Positions 33,595 through 44,509 are shown, counted from the first letter of the stretch. The stretch is DNA of 64,000 nt from Tuctoria greenei (GCA_036927565.1 JAYESD010000007.1:6469644-6533643), one strand, 5' to 3'. Numbers and translations: made by a program. Notes: generated by a model from the sequence alone, not told the origin.

Positions 33595-35256
33595 TCACTC
33601 TTCGTTGTCGGTCCTCTCATCATCGTCTTCATCATCTTCATCTTCAGCTTGAGGAGGAGGAGGAGAAGGAGGTGTGGAGGTACTCGAGTCCCCAACGCCA
33701 AAGTTGGCAAGCTCGGAAGGGGTCAAGGGCCTGAGCTTAGTGAAGTCTGGGTCGGAGTCTTTAGAAATCACTGGAGATCCAATGGGGTCGATCTCCAGCT
33801 TCTGGAAAATTTGCTTCACATTTGCCTTGATGTACCTCATATCATCCTTTCTTTTCTGATTGAGCTTGGTGGCCTTCACTTCGGCCTTCTTGCAGGAGGT
33901 GAAGATGGAAGCCAGGTATTTGAGGATTCCACTAGCTGATCCTCTCTGAGGGGCTGCCCTTGAAGTAGGAGCAGCTCTGGCATCTTCTCTTGTTCTTGCT
34001 GGTGCCTCGGGACTGGAGGCCGGCGAGGGAGCAGCCTGGACATTTACTTGTTGAGGCTTCTGAGGCCTCAAAGGTGTGTGCTCCACATCCTTGACAAACT
34101 CGATCCCTGTGACTTTCTCAATCATAAACATGAGATAGGGGGCATAGCCACATGACCTGTTGGGGGTGCTGGAGATGTTGACCATATCATTCCAGATGTA
34201 GTCAAACACGTCAAACTGACGATTCCTGCTAATTACTCTCATCAGGGTTCGTAGATAACCCTGCACACTTCCAGCATCCCCATCCTTAGGGGCAATCGTC
34301 TTCCTCAAAACTCTGTTGAGCACCACAAAGAATGGCTTCATGTTCTTCGTGGAAGGAGGGATGAACTTTGAATTTGGCTCATAGAGAAACTTCATCCTTT
34401 CCTTCTCGATGACACCAACATTGTGGATGACCACATTATCATTGCTCTTGGTGTCAAGATGCAACATCCTTGCAAATTCTTCATATGTTATAGTGTACTT
34501 GGATCCATGAGACATCCAAGTCACTCTTTCCTCTTCATGACTTGCAAAGTGACAGGTGGCATAGAACTGAGCTACTACTTCATCATTCCAATTGTACATG
34601 AAGGCAAAGAGGTCCTTCAAGCCATGTCTTTCAGCTGCTGCAATCACTTCATCAAATGTAGAGCATCTCTTCTTCTCAAGATGTGCCCAATCAATCCACT
34701 GACTACGCACCACTGGTGTCTTCATCTGCAGGTACACAACCTTGTAATAGTAAGCATGAAAATTGCTCCAGAATCTTCCATCTGCAGCTTGCTTTGGATG
34801 ACTATAGCAGTCAAGGCTTCTGAGCTTTGCAGCTGAGTCGCTGCCCTTTCCATTGAACTTGTCCTCATTCGGGTCCCTGGCCCCTTCTCTTGGGGCATGC
34901 AGTTTCAGTGGTCCAACTGGACCCGTCGCTATCCCCTTGCCCTTGCCTTTGGCTAGGCGAGCACTTGCCGAGCTAGGGCCACCACTTGCGGTAGCCCTAG
35001 AAGATGGCACCTTGGAGGCCGGCTTCTTTGCTAGCACTTTCCTCCGAACTTGTGGATGAGACGGAGCTAGCTCGGTAGGTCTCTCTTGGCGCTTCTTGCC
35101 AACACTCGTTGAGGTCCGAGGTGTCACTTCGTGGTCCATCTCGGCCTCAAAGTCGGAAACTTCATCGTTTGAGCTCGACATGACCTGAGAATGAGTGGCT
35201 TGAATGAGAATGAATGGTATAAGGCATATGTGTGAAAAGATAGCAAGAACTTGCAT
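33595..35256 (-). CDS. Third ORF of element S (env-like position), intact
   Basis: 553 codons open on the minus strand, between pol and the 3' LTR, where SIRE elements carry their env-like ORF. Two starts are possible. ATG at 35256 adds a 24-residue hydrophobic leader (MQVLAIFSHICLIPFILIQA) that looks like a signal peptide. ATG at 35181 (MSSSNDEVSDFEAEMD) lies just after CATTCTCAGGTC, which could be a splice acceptor. The middle has FWSNFHAYYYKVVY and WIDWAHLEKK, a domain I recall from 'putative plant transposon protein' families. The C-terminus is Pro-rich then Asp/Glu-rich. No transmembrane anchor near the C-terminus is evident, so a real envelope role is doubtful. It is the only long element frame here without a break. 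Confidence 0.72.
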   Translation of the reverse strand: MQVLAIFSHICLIPFILIQATHSQVMSSSNDEVSDFEAEMDHEVTPRTSTSVGKKRQERPTELAPSHPQVRRKVLAKKPASKVPSSRATASGGPSSASARLAKGKGKGIATGPVGPLKLHAPREGARDPNEDKFNGKGSDSAAKLRSLDCYSHPKQAADGRFWSNFHAYYYKVVYLQMKTPVVRSQWIDWAHLEKKRCSTFDEVIAAAERHGLKDLFAFMYNWNDEVVAQFYATCHFASHEEERVTWMSHGSKYTITYEEFARMLHLDTKSNDNVVIHNVGVIEKERMKFLYEPNSKFIPPSTKNMKPFFVVLNRVLRKTIAPKDGDAGSVQGYLRTLMRVISRNRQFDVFDYIWNDMVNISSTPNRSCGYAPYLMFMIEKVTGIEFVKDVEHTPLRPQKPQQVNVQAAPSPASSPEAPARTREDARAAPTSRAAPQRGSASGILKYLASIFTSCKKAEVKATKLNQKRKDDMRYIKANVKQIFQKLEIDPIGSPVISKDSDPDFTKLRPLTPSELANFGVGDSSTSTPPSPPPPQAEDEDDEDDDERTDNEE

Positions 35257-36142
35257 TTAGGAATTGTATAGTTAGGTTTTGGAGTTTAGAAAAGCGGACT
35301 TGTCCGGTGTGCAGGCACGGACTAGTCCGGGGGTACCGGACTTGTCCGTGCATGGACCAGACTAGTCCGGTACTCAAACTCAAAAGCCCAAGCAACTGGA
35401 TAGATGTTGATTCCCAGCGCACAACTTGCTTAGCAAGAATGTAATACATCAAGGAGGCATGTATATAGTGAAAGATTCTAGGCTATTCGATCAACAATGA
35501 AGAAAATCGAGATTTCTAGGGTTTTGGGTGAAAATTACCAAAGAAATCGATTGAAGCTTGGAGATGAGGGTGTTGAAGCCTGGAAAAGTCCGCTAGCTTC
35601 AATCCTCAAGTGGACAATCTTGATTTCCGCCCAAAAGTGAAGCTTTTTGGTGGAGGGAGCAAGAAATCGCCTTGGAAGCTCGAACACGAAGAGAGAGAGT
35701 GCGTGAGGCAAGAGTGGAGGTGAGGGATTTAGGGTTTAGTGGCGGCTAGGGTTATGGAAACGAAAAATCGGACAAGTCCGGAGTTGATCGGACTAGTCCA
35801 AACTTTTCGAGGGGCTATATCAGACTAGTCCGTTGTCTACCGGACTAGTCCGGCCTAACCGGCACTCTACGGACTGGTCTGCAGGGGCGGACTAGTCCGG
35901 GCAACCACGGACTAGTCCGTGGTCACCAGACAAGAATTTGTAGCCCATTCATATATATTTGAAGGTACATATTCAGAGAAAATAGAGGCAAAACACATCA
36001 AATAATCTTGATGAATATGATCAGTAAGCATACAACAATCAAGCAATGATCATAATTCACCAAGATCTAGTAATTGACATAGTTTTTCGAAGAAAAAATG
36101 AGAGAGATGATTTTCACAATCCAAAACAACATATTTGAAGAA
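35257..36142 (-). other. Spacer between pol and third ORF of element S
   Basis: No coding frame. Contains two clusters of GGACTAGTCC/GGACTTGTCC palindromes (35290-35375 and 35765-35935). On the minus strand these lie upstream of the third ORF, so they could belong to an internal promoter or the 5' leader of a spliced message. Confidence 0.6.
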
Positions 36143-39100
36143 CTAATACATGTATGCAACATTGCAAGCCACACTCCGAGCATCAAGGATATTCAGTTCA
36201 TTTCGGAGTTCGCAAAAGTGTTTTTCATCAAGTGGCTTTGTAAATATGTCGGCCAATTGCTTTTGGGTATTGACATGGGAAATAGCTATGTCTCCTTTCA
36301 TGGCATGATCTCTCAAAAAGTGATGTCTTATATCTATGTGCTTGGTTCTGGAGTGCTCAACTAGGTTGTGGGCAATTTTGATGGCACTCTCATTGTCACA
36401 AAGGAGTGGAATATGGTTCATAGTGTAACCATAATCCCTTAGAGTTTGTCGCATCCAAAGGAGTTGAGCACAACAACTCCCAGCTGCAACATACTCCGCT
36501 TCGGCTGTGGATAAAGCAATGGAATTTTGTTTCTTGGAGGACCAAGAAACTAAGGATCTCCCTAGGAATTGGCATGTGCCGGAAGTGCTTTTTCTATCTA
36601 CTTTGCACCCGGCATAATCTGCATCGGAATACCCGATGAGATTGAATTTTGAGCCTTTTGGGTACCAAAGACCAAGGTTGGGTGTATGAACTAAATATCT
36701 CAAGATCCTTTTTACGGCTGTCAAGTGACATTCTTTAGGGTTGGATTGAAATCTTGCACACAAACATACACTCAACAAAATGTCTGGCCTAGATGCACAT
36801 AAATAGAGTAGAGATCCAATCATGGAGCGATATACCTTTTGGTCGACGTTAGGTCCATCTTCATTGAGATCCAAGTGGCCATTTGTTGTCATGGGGGTCT
36901 TTATGGGTTTTGCCTTGTCCATACCAAACTTCTTAAGTATGTCCTACATGTACTTGGTTTGGCTTATGAACGTCCCTTCCTTTTGTTGCCGCACTTGGAA
37001 TCCCAAAAAGTACTTTAACTCTCCCATCATTGACATTTCAAACCTGTCTGTCATGATTTTACTAAATTCTTCACAAAAAGATTGGTTAGTTGACCCAAAG
37101 ATTATATCGTCAACATAAATTTGACAAATAAAAAGATCATCATCAAAATTCTTTGTAAACAGTGTATAGTCTACTTTGCCAATCTTAAAGCCATTTTCAA
37201 TTAAGAAATCTCTAAGACACTCATACCAAGCTGTAGGAGCTTGTTTGAGGTCATAGAGAGCCTTACATAATTTAAACATGTGGTCGGGGAACTCTTCGTC
37301 TTCAAACCCGGGGGGTTGCTCCACGTACACCTCTTCCTTGATTGGTCCGTTGAGGAAGGCACTTTTTACATCCATTTGATACATCTTGAAATCATGGTGA
37401 GTAGCATATGCAAGTAATATTTTAATAGATTCAAGCCTAGCTACTGGAGCAAAAGTTTCATCGAAATCCAAACCTTCGACTTGTGAGTACCCTTTGTCCA
37501 CAAGTCGTGCCTTGTTCCTTGTCACCACCCTGTGTTCATCTTGTTTGTTGCAGAAGACCCATTTGGTGCCGACAATGTTTGCATTGGGTCTTGCCACAAG
37601 TTCCCATACTTCGTTCCGCTTGAAGTTGTTCAATTCTTCTTGCATTGCCACCACCCAGTCCGGATCTTTCAATGCATCTTCAACCCTGCGTGGTTCCAAA
37701 AAGGATACAAATGAATAGTGTTCACAAAAGTTAGCTATGCGATATCTAGTGGTTACTCCCTTTTGGATGTCACCGATGATGTTGTCGATTGGGTGATCCC
37801 TTTGGACGCATTGATGTACTCTTGGGTGTGGCACTTGAGGAGTTGTATCTTCATGATTATCTGCTTCTCCCCCTGAGTCATTGCCTTCATTGACTAGTTG
37901 ATTATCTTGGTATCTTTGTGATGGATGTTGTGTTGAAGCCCCCCCTTGATCATTGATCTCCTCTTGTGGTTCATCGCCCTCATGTACGTGTGGAGGTGGC
38001 TCTTGTGGTCGAACCTCCCCTAGAGCCATTCTCTTCAATGCTTGACAAGGAGCTTCTTCTTTACCTAGTTCACATGGATCAACTTGCTCCTTTTGGGAGC
38101 CATTAGTCTCATCGAACACTACGTCACGTGCTATTTCAACAAGTCCGGAGGTCTTGTTGAAAACACGATAGGCGTAAGTGTTTGAATCATAACCAAGCAA
38201 GAAACCTTCATCGGACTTCAAAGCGAACTTTGAATTCCTAGGCTTCTTGTTCAAAATATAGCATGGAGAGCCGAAAACTCGAAAATATGAAATGTTTGGT
38301 TTGTTACCGGTGAGTAGCTCATAGGATGTCTTCTTGAGTAGTCGATGAAGATAAAGTCGATTTACAGCGTGGCAAGCGGTGTTAATCGCTTCCGCCCAAA
38401 ATCGATCTGATGTCTTGTACTCATCGAGCATTGTTCTTGCCATCTCTATGAGTGTTCAATTCTTCCTTTCGGCAACTCCGTTTTGTTGTGAGGAATATGG
38501 CGCTAAAAACTCATGGTTGATGCCCTCTTCATCAAGGTATTCCCCTACTTGTGTGTTCTTGAACTCCGTGCCATTGTCGCTTCAAATATTCTTGAATTCG
38601 TTTTGAGCTCGCTTGAAGAACTTCTTGAGTGTTTCTTGTGTCTCTGACTTATCATGCAAAAAGAAAACCCAAGTGAAGCGAGAAAAGTCATCAACAACTA
38701 CTAAACCATATTTGTTACCACCAATGCTTATGTAAGCAATTGGACCAAATAAGTCCATGTGAAGTAGTTCGAGCGGTCTTGTTGTAGTCATGACGTTCTT
38801 TGCAGGATGAGGTGCTCCAACTTGCTTCCTAGCTTGGTACGCGCTACAAGGCCTATCTTTCTCAAAAACAACATCCTTCAAACCGCGGATGTGATCGCCC
38901 TTGAGAAGTTTTTGAAGATTCCTCATACCAACATGCGTTAGACATCTATGCCACAACCAACCCATGTTGGTTTTTGCAATCAAGCATGTGTCAAGTTCGG
39001 CTTTATCCTTGTTGAAGTCAACAAGGTAAAGCTTTCCCTTCAACATACCCTTTAATGCAATGGAATCATCACTCCTCCTAGAGACGGTCACACCCTCGTT

Positions 39101-39382
39101 AGTGAACAAACAATTATAACCTTTGTCACATAGTTGAGATATGGACAACAGGTTATAATCTAAGGATTCAACATGTAAAACATGAGAAAGTGTGTGTTTA
39201 GATGATATAGCAATTTTACTGGTACCAAGCACTCTTCCCTGACTGTTATCTCCAAAGTAGATGCCTTCGTTTGGGTCCTCATTCTCTTCATATTCCACGA
39301 ACATTCTTCTTTCCCCCGTCATATGGTTGGTGCAGCCACTGTCTAGCACCCATTTAGATCCACCGGAGGAATAAGCCTGCAA
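36143..39382 (-). pseudogene. Pol of element S: protease, integrase, reverse transcriptase, RNase H
   Basis: Copia-type order on the minus strand. Protease active site LDSGCTNHM near 39345; integrase zinc region (WHRCLTHVG near 38950; the second Cys of the C-x2-C pair is Tyr, CSAY); integrase core (MDLFGPI near 38755, VVVDDFSRFTW). In-frame TGA at 38582-38584 inside the core and TGA at 38456-38458 after ERKN. Reverse transcriptase follows (YQMDVKSAFLNG near 37380, YVDDIIFGS near 37105), with TAG at 36944-36946, then RNase H (YSDADYAG near 36625, KHIDIRHHF near 36330), ending at 36143. All three nonsense codons have the TGA or TAG form expected from C-to-T change. Catalytic centres of protease and reverse transcriptase look intact. 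Confidence 0.9.
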
Positions 39383-39389
39383 AAACAGA

Positions 39390-41806
39390 TTATGCTTTGG
39401 TTTTAGGTACCCAAGCTTGCTTGGGTCCTTGGAGGTTAGTTACGATACATTTGGGCACCCACACATGAGATTTGGTGTTCCCATGGCGTGGCCCAACATA
39501 GTTAGCATAAACCTTGCCAAACTTATTTCTCATTAACACATAGGAGGCATCAAAGGTTCTAAAGAGTAATTGTTGTTGTTTGTATACAGGACTAGTCTGG
39601 GAGGCTGGACTTGTCTGGAGGACCGGACTTGTCCGAACACTTACCGGACTAGTCCGGTGTTCCTGTGAGTTCAAGTTTTTACTTTTCGACAAACTATTTT
39701 GAGAAGGTCTTCCTTTCACAAAGGAAATCCTCTCCTTGTTATTCTTATGACTTCTAGCATGCTGCTTTTCACCATAAGAGTAACCAATGCCATATTTGAC
39801 ATTTGGAGGTCTTTGGACCAAGTATGCACTACGTGCATAGTTGATCTTCTCCTTGTCAAATATGCCACATTTGGTAGGAGGTTTTTCCTTTGTGGAGGTT
39901 GACCTCTCCTTCAAACTGGTGTCAATTTTATTACATGTGCATGTATGAGCAAAATCAGTTTTAGTGGGTTGAGAAGGTGAGCTTGAAGAGGAGGAAGGTT
40001 CACTCAGCTTGAGTGACTCAATTTGCACTTCAAGGATCTTGTTGACCTTGGTCAGGTCAGCAAGTTGGTCCTTGATTGCAACATTTGAGTCAGTTAACTC
40101 CAAGGAAGCTTTATTGCTTGAAGCTAACTCAAGTTCTAGTGAATTGCTTTTCTCCTTTTCAAGTTCTAGAAGTTTGTCAAGTTCGACATACTCCTCCTTT
40201 TGGAAGATAATCATGTCCTATTGATGATGAATTAACCTCTCCTTCTCAACAAGTTCATCAAGTAAAATTTTCATTTTTGTTGCAGTTTTCCTATCTAGTC
40301 CACTAAGCATATCCTCATCATCACTATTTATTTCATCATCACTAGAGTAGGAATGCATGGAAGGGGTTTTGATGGTTACCTTGCATTTACCTTCTTTTGC
40401 CATTAGGCAAGTCACAATTTCCTTCCTTGCGTTGAGTGTAGGGAAGAGGGTAGACTTCTTGGTCGTGCTCTCGATGGCTATGCTATCCATCTCTTCTTCT
40501 TCTTCGGATGATGAGAACTCATCATTTGAGTCCCACTCCTTCCCTATGTGAGCTTGTTCGGCTTGTTTCTTCTTATTGAAGAATTTCTTGTGTTGAGGCT
40601 TGGCTTCTTTAGTCTTTTTCTTGTTCTCCTCATATGGGCAATCAACTATAAAGTGGTTATACTCACCACAATTATAGCATGCCCGCCTTAACTTTGGCTT
40701 CATTCTTTCCTTGTGTTTTCCTTCACTTGATTTTGTCCCTTGTCTTTTCTTCATTATTCTCTTGAACTTTTTCATGAATAATATCATGTCCTCTTCATCT
40801 AGCTCACTGCTCTTGTCATCACTGTCTTCCTCTAGTTGTGCTCCTCTTGCTTCTTTGGATAGGGGCTTGAGGGTGGACTTCAAGGATACCCCTTTCTTCT
40901 TTGCCGAGGTGAGGTGGCAATTTCCTTGACGTGCTTTGCTTGTTTTTCTATCATCTCAAAGTTGATGATCTTTCCAAGCAACTCATCCGGAGTCATCCTT
41001 TTGTATCCGGGGCTTCCTCTAATCATGGAGCATAGCGTGACATTGCGAGGCATAAAAGCTCTAAGGATGAGCTTTACTACCTCGTGGTCATTCCACTTCT
41101 TGCTCCCATATGATCGAACTTTGTTGACGAGTGTCTTCAATCGGTTGTACATATCTTGGGGTGACTCGTCTTCCTCAATTGCGAATCTTCCTAGTTCGCC
41201 TTCGATCATCTCAATCTTTGCTTCACGCACATGTCGATCACCTTCATGTGCAATTTGCAGTGTATCCCATATCTCCTTAGCGCACTCAAGTCCATCAACC
41301 TTGGTGAACTCGTCCCGACTAAGTTAGGAGGTGATTACAGCTGCAGCTTGAGCATTTCTATGAATGACCTGCTCTTGACTTGGGGTGAGCTCTTCATCGT
41401 CGTCCGGAATATCTATCCCTGTGCATACAACATGCCATAGACTTGGATTTAGGGAAATCAAATGCATTTTCATATTTTGCCTCCACATTGAGTAATCACT
41501 TCCATCGAAGTGTGGGGCTTTTCCAAGTGGGATAGATAAGTAATGATTATTATTGGAATTTAGACGATCATAGTTAAAAGGATATCGGGAGTAGTCGGTG
41601 TGACTACTCCCCTTCTTCTTCTCTTCAACTTTCACTTTCCCTTTGGAAAGTGCCTTCTTTCTGAGCAGCGCCTTTAGCTCCAGTGTCTCCTCATCATCGT
41701 CCTCGAAGTCTTGAATGGCTTCAAGGTACTTCTCCATCTTTTGGGTTTTGTCATTGTTAACCTCCTCTTGGTTGTTGGTTTTGTGGATGTCCTTCATCTC
41801 CGACAT
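39390..41806 (-). pseudogene. Gag of element S
   Basis: Minus strand from ATG 41806 (MSEMKDIHKTNNQ). The N-terminal part has APHFDGSDYSMWRQNMKMHL, typical of copia gag. TAA near 41324; the capsid frame continues (GELGRFAIEEDESPQDMYNRL near 41180) to a frameshift near 40883 in a G run. Then comes a CCHC zinc knuckle (CYNCGEYNHFIVDC near 40680), an acidic Ser/Glu stretch, a TAG at 40215-40217 and a Leu/Glu coiled coil, with QAWVPKTK near 39400. A one-base shift near 39390 separates it from pol. A short run of Thr-Ser-Pro units (39595-39660) is encoded by inserted GGACTAGTCC-type repeats. Confidence 0.85.
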
Positions 41807-41859
41807 GATCTCTTCGAGTGGTTAGACTCTTTCTTGAAGAACCTCACTCTGATACCAAT

Positions 41860-43416
41860 TGAATGTAGCCTAGAGGGGGGTGAATAGGCCCTTTTGCGAA
41901 TTGTTGGATCCTGCAAAACTTAACAACCAGTTCAATACCAGAAATATCGGACTAGTCTGGTAAAGTGCGGACTAGTCCGGTGTTCACGGACTAAGTTGAT
42001 CAAATTTGATTGATTAGATTGATTCTACTATGTATGCAGCGGAAGTCTAGAATCAAATTAAGGTTTCAATATTATATATCAGATTATATCAAGATTAAAT
42101 CTTATGTTTAACAATTCAACGTGAGATAATCAATAATTATTGAAACCCTAGATTATATTGATAAATAAGAACGTTGAACATCAAGAACAAGACACAAGGG
42201 TTTATCCCGTGGTTTGGCTCCCACGAAGGCAACCTACATCCACGTTGAGGAGTCCACAAAAGGACTGGGTCTTCTCCATCCCTACCCTCGTCGGATCGCC
42301 ACGAAGGCCAATCCTCTTCCACTAATCACAAAGGGGTGAATAACCGAATTCAAAGGGGTCTTCTCACACGTTGAGAGCTCCCTTGGATTACAACACGAAA
42401 AACCACCAAAACACACTCAAAAGATTACAATTAAAACGCAGGAGTGTGTTAGAGAATCAAACCAAGAGCTCAATGGTGTTGAAAGTGTCTCTCCAATGAT
42501 CTAGGGTGAATCATCAAAGGATTGATCATTGTTGCACTTAATTTCGTGGAGAGATGTGGTTTTTGGGGCTCTTGGGAGGTGTGACGGCGCCAGGCTTCGA
42601 GAGTGGTAAAAATATGGCCGTACAACTCTATTTATATGGGTTTCTAAAAGTGACCATTAGGGTTCAGAAAGTTCGGACTAGTCCGTGGTGGTCACCGGAC
42701 TAGTCTGGTGTGCTGTGTGTAGCAAACTCTAAGTGTCCCGAAATATCGGACTAGTCCGACCAAAAGCGGACTTGTCCGATTTCGCTACTGGAAATCATCG
42801 GACTAGTCCGTTAGTCATCGGACTTGTCTGGTTAAGTGAAACCTTAAGTGTGTTTGATGACAAGTCCGCACTTGGAGGACTTGTCCGATTTGGATCAGAG
42901 GGTTTTTCGGACTAGTCCGTTCAAATATCGAACTTGTCCGATATGGATCAGAAAGAATATCGGACTAGTCCGATTGTGATCGGACTTGTCCGATTTTGGG
43001 TAACTTGTGAAGTGTTTTGAGGACTAGTCCGCACTGGGGAGGACTAATCCGATTCTAGTCAGTGAGGATATCGGACTAGTCCGATGGATATCGGACTTGT
43101 CCGATCTGGTGCAGAGAGGTTATCGGACTAGTCCAGTTGTGATCGGACTAGTTCGGTCGTGTATAACTTTGTGCAATGTGTGTGTTTAATTGGATTGAGC
43201 TATTGGTGTGTGTTTCCCTAACACACTTCATACATAAGGATTTACTATTCTTCTTCCTTGAGCTCATCTCCACTTTGCTCCTCATCCTTCCTTCTTTTTT
43301 GTACTTTGCTCATTTTTCTATTAAACACCTGCACTCATCTCAATAAAGAGGTTAGGATCCCAATTGCTTGTCATAAATCATCCAAAACACACAAGGGAGT
43401 CCTAGATGCACTTTCA
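41860..43416 (-). repeat. 5' LTR of element S
   Basis: 1557 bp. On the minus strand it has a TATA box (ATATAAATAG, about 42628-42637). It contains about twenty copies of GGACTAGTCC or GGACTTGTCC words between 42670 and 43165. It provides the uninterrupted reference that proves element B is inserted in the other LTR: at 41986 the sequence reads through GGACTAAGTTGATCAAATT without B. Confidence 0.92.
42670..43165. repeat. CGGACTAGTCCG palindrome array (5' LTR of S)
   Basis: Same array as in the 3' LTR, copy for copy, differing at a few positions that are mostly C/T or G/A changes (for example GGACTAGTCTGG against GGACTAGTCCGG at about 42700). Confidence 0.9.
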
Positions 43417-43780
43417 GAAACTGTGTTGCAGCTCCCCTGAGAGGTTCAACACCGAGAAACGCCTTCTTATGGTGCAAGAGGCGTACAACAATACTTCTCA
43501 CGCCATGAGTTTTGGGTACCCTTCCATAGTTTACTGGAATGGGTACCATCGGCCACTACCTCTTCGCCCTCACGGGGGTGGACGATCGTCTCGACATTCT
43601 GTTCGAGACAATGGCCCAGGTTCTCAGCGCTGAGGGCCGCATAAACCTAGTGGAGACGATGGAGAGCAACCTCATTCTCGGGGTTGCACCGCTGGTGCAG
43701 CTGGTGCAGCCGGCGTAGCTGGCACAGGCTCCTGTTGTACCGGCGTTGGAGTCGCCGTTGGAGGAGGAGGAGGAGTAGGA
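43417..43780 (+). pseudogene. Small gene E1, 3' part
   Basis: Resumes directly after the duplicated GAAAC. It first matches gene E2 (SPERFN against SPERLN), then contains an extra segment and a shift of frame near 43545, after which RLDILFETMAQVLSAEGR again parallels E2 (RLLETTSEVLSIEGR). A TAG interrupts near 43716, and it ends in a Glu run and TAG near 43780, like E2. An AATAAA lies at 43839. So E1 was already diverging from E2 and was then cut by element S. Confidence 0.65.
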
Positions 43781-44140
43781 TTTAATTTTTCTTTGTTGTT
43801 TTTAGTTTCTTGTGTTTTGTAATATATTGTGTTAACGAATAAAATCTATCTTTTTTCATCTATGTGGTTGAATATTATCTTGTGTGTTCAACAACTGTGT
43901 GAATGAATGAATGTGTGGTGTGTTCATCGTGTTCCTCAGGAATCATAAGGAAGGATTTGATTATTTTCTGGACAAGTGAATGATTTAGTTATCAAGTGAA
44001 TGTGCTGTAAGCTTAGTGATGTGTGATATCAACAGTGACTCAAAGCAAATGGAGAAACTCATGAAGCTAAAGGTAACGTGGGGAATCGGAGACACACTCT
44101 TTCTAAAAGCGCATCTCCATTTTGCTTCTCCGCACAGACA
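43781..44140. other. Intergenic part of element E
   Basis: T-rich 3' flank of E1 (TTGTTTTTAGTTTCTTGTGTTTTG, broken into shorter words by eye) matching the 3' flank of E2, followed by the upstream region of E2, which contains GAGACACACTC..GCGCATCTCC words like those at the element ends. No coding content. Confidence 0.55.
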
Positions 44141-44150
44141 TTATATAAGG
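44141..44150 (+). promoter_or_regulatory. TATA box upstream of small gene E2
   Basis: TTATATAAGG lies about 55 bases before the ATG at 44201. The leader between them is CT-rich. Confidence 0.5.
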
Positions 44151-44200
44151 TGTCATCAGTCTCTTCTCTTCGTTCGTCTTCTGTGCGCAGATAACCCACC

Positions 44201-44509
44201 ATGGCCAACGTTCTGCCGCCAAGCACGCGGAGGGAGCCACCCTGCAAGAAACAGTGCTACCGCTCCCCCGAGAGGCTCAACAACGAGCTGCTTGAGATGC
44301 TATTCGATAGGCTATTCGACCATTTCCAGAGGCTGCTCGAGACGACATCCGAGGTGCTCAGCATCGAGGGCCGCAATATCCTGGTGGCGGCGATGGCGAG
44401 AAACCTCGGTCGCAAGGTTGCACTGTCGAATCCGGACCAACCGGAGCAACCAGCGGAGCAGCCAGAGCAACCGGCGGAGCAGCCGGAGAAGGAGGGGGAG
44501 GAGGAGTAG
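44201..44509 (+). CDS. Small acidic-tailed protein gene E2, function unknown
   Basis: 102 codons, ATG in CCACCATGGCC context. Basic, Cys-containing N-terminus (REPPCKKQCYRSPER), an amphipathic middle (LLEMLFDRLFDHFQRLLE) likely to form a helix, then a tail of PEQPAEQ repeats ending in Glu. It is paralogous to E1 at 23108/43417. No known domain recognised. I think it is real because the same gene structure (leader, start, motif order, Glu-rich end and 3' flank) is kept in two diverged copies 1 kb apart once element S is taken out. It is carried by element E, next to a UBC9-like pseudogene. Confidence 0.55.
   Translation: MANVLPPSTRREPPCKKQCYRSPERLNNELLEMLFDRLFDHFQRLLETTSEVLSIEGRNILVAAMARNLGRKVALSNPDQPEQPAEQPEQPAEQPEKEGEEE

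Larger units (their letters stand above)
23160..43416 (-). mobile_element. Full-length SIRE-type copia element S (holds nested element B)
   Basis: Minus-strand element. LTRs begin TGAAAGTGCATCTAGG and end CTACATTCA or CCACATTCA. The 5' LTR is 41860-43416 (1557 bp). The 3' LTR is split: 23160-23298 plus 31718-33136 (1558 bp once the duplicated 5 bases are removed). TSD GAAAC lies at 23155-23159 and 43417-43421. Primer site TGGTATCAGAGTGAGG (about 41843-41858) matches initiator Met tRNA; the polypurine tract AAAAAAGGGGGAGAT abuts the 3' LTR at 33137. Without B the element is about 11.8 kb. Gene order gag, protease, integrase, reverse transcriptase, RNase H, then a third ORF is the SIRE layout. 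Gag and pol are broken; the third ORF is open. Confidence 0.93.

Noticed and set aside
33595..35256. The 553-codon ORF as a host gene
   Set aside because: It lies exactly between pol and the polypurine tract of element S, inside paired LTRs and TSDs.
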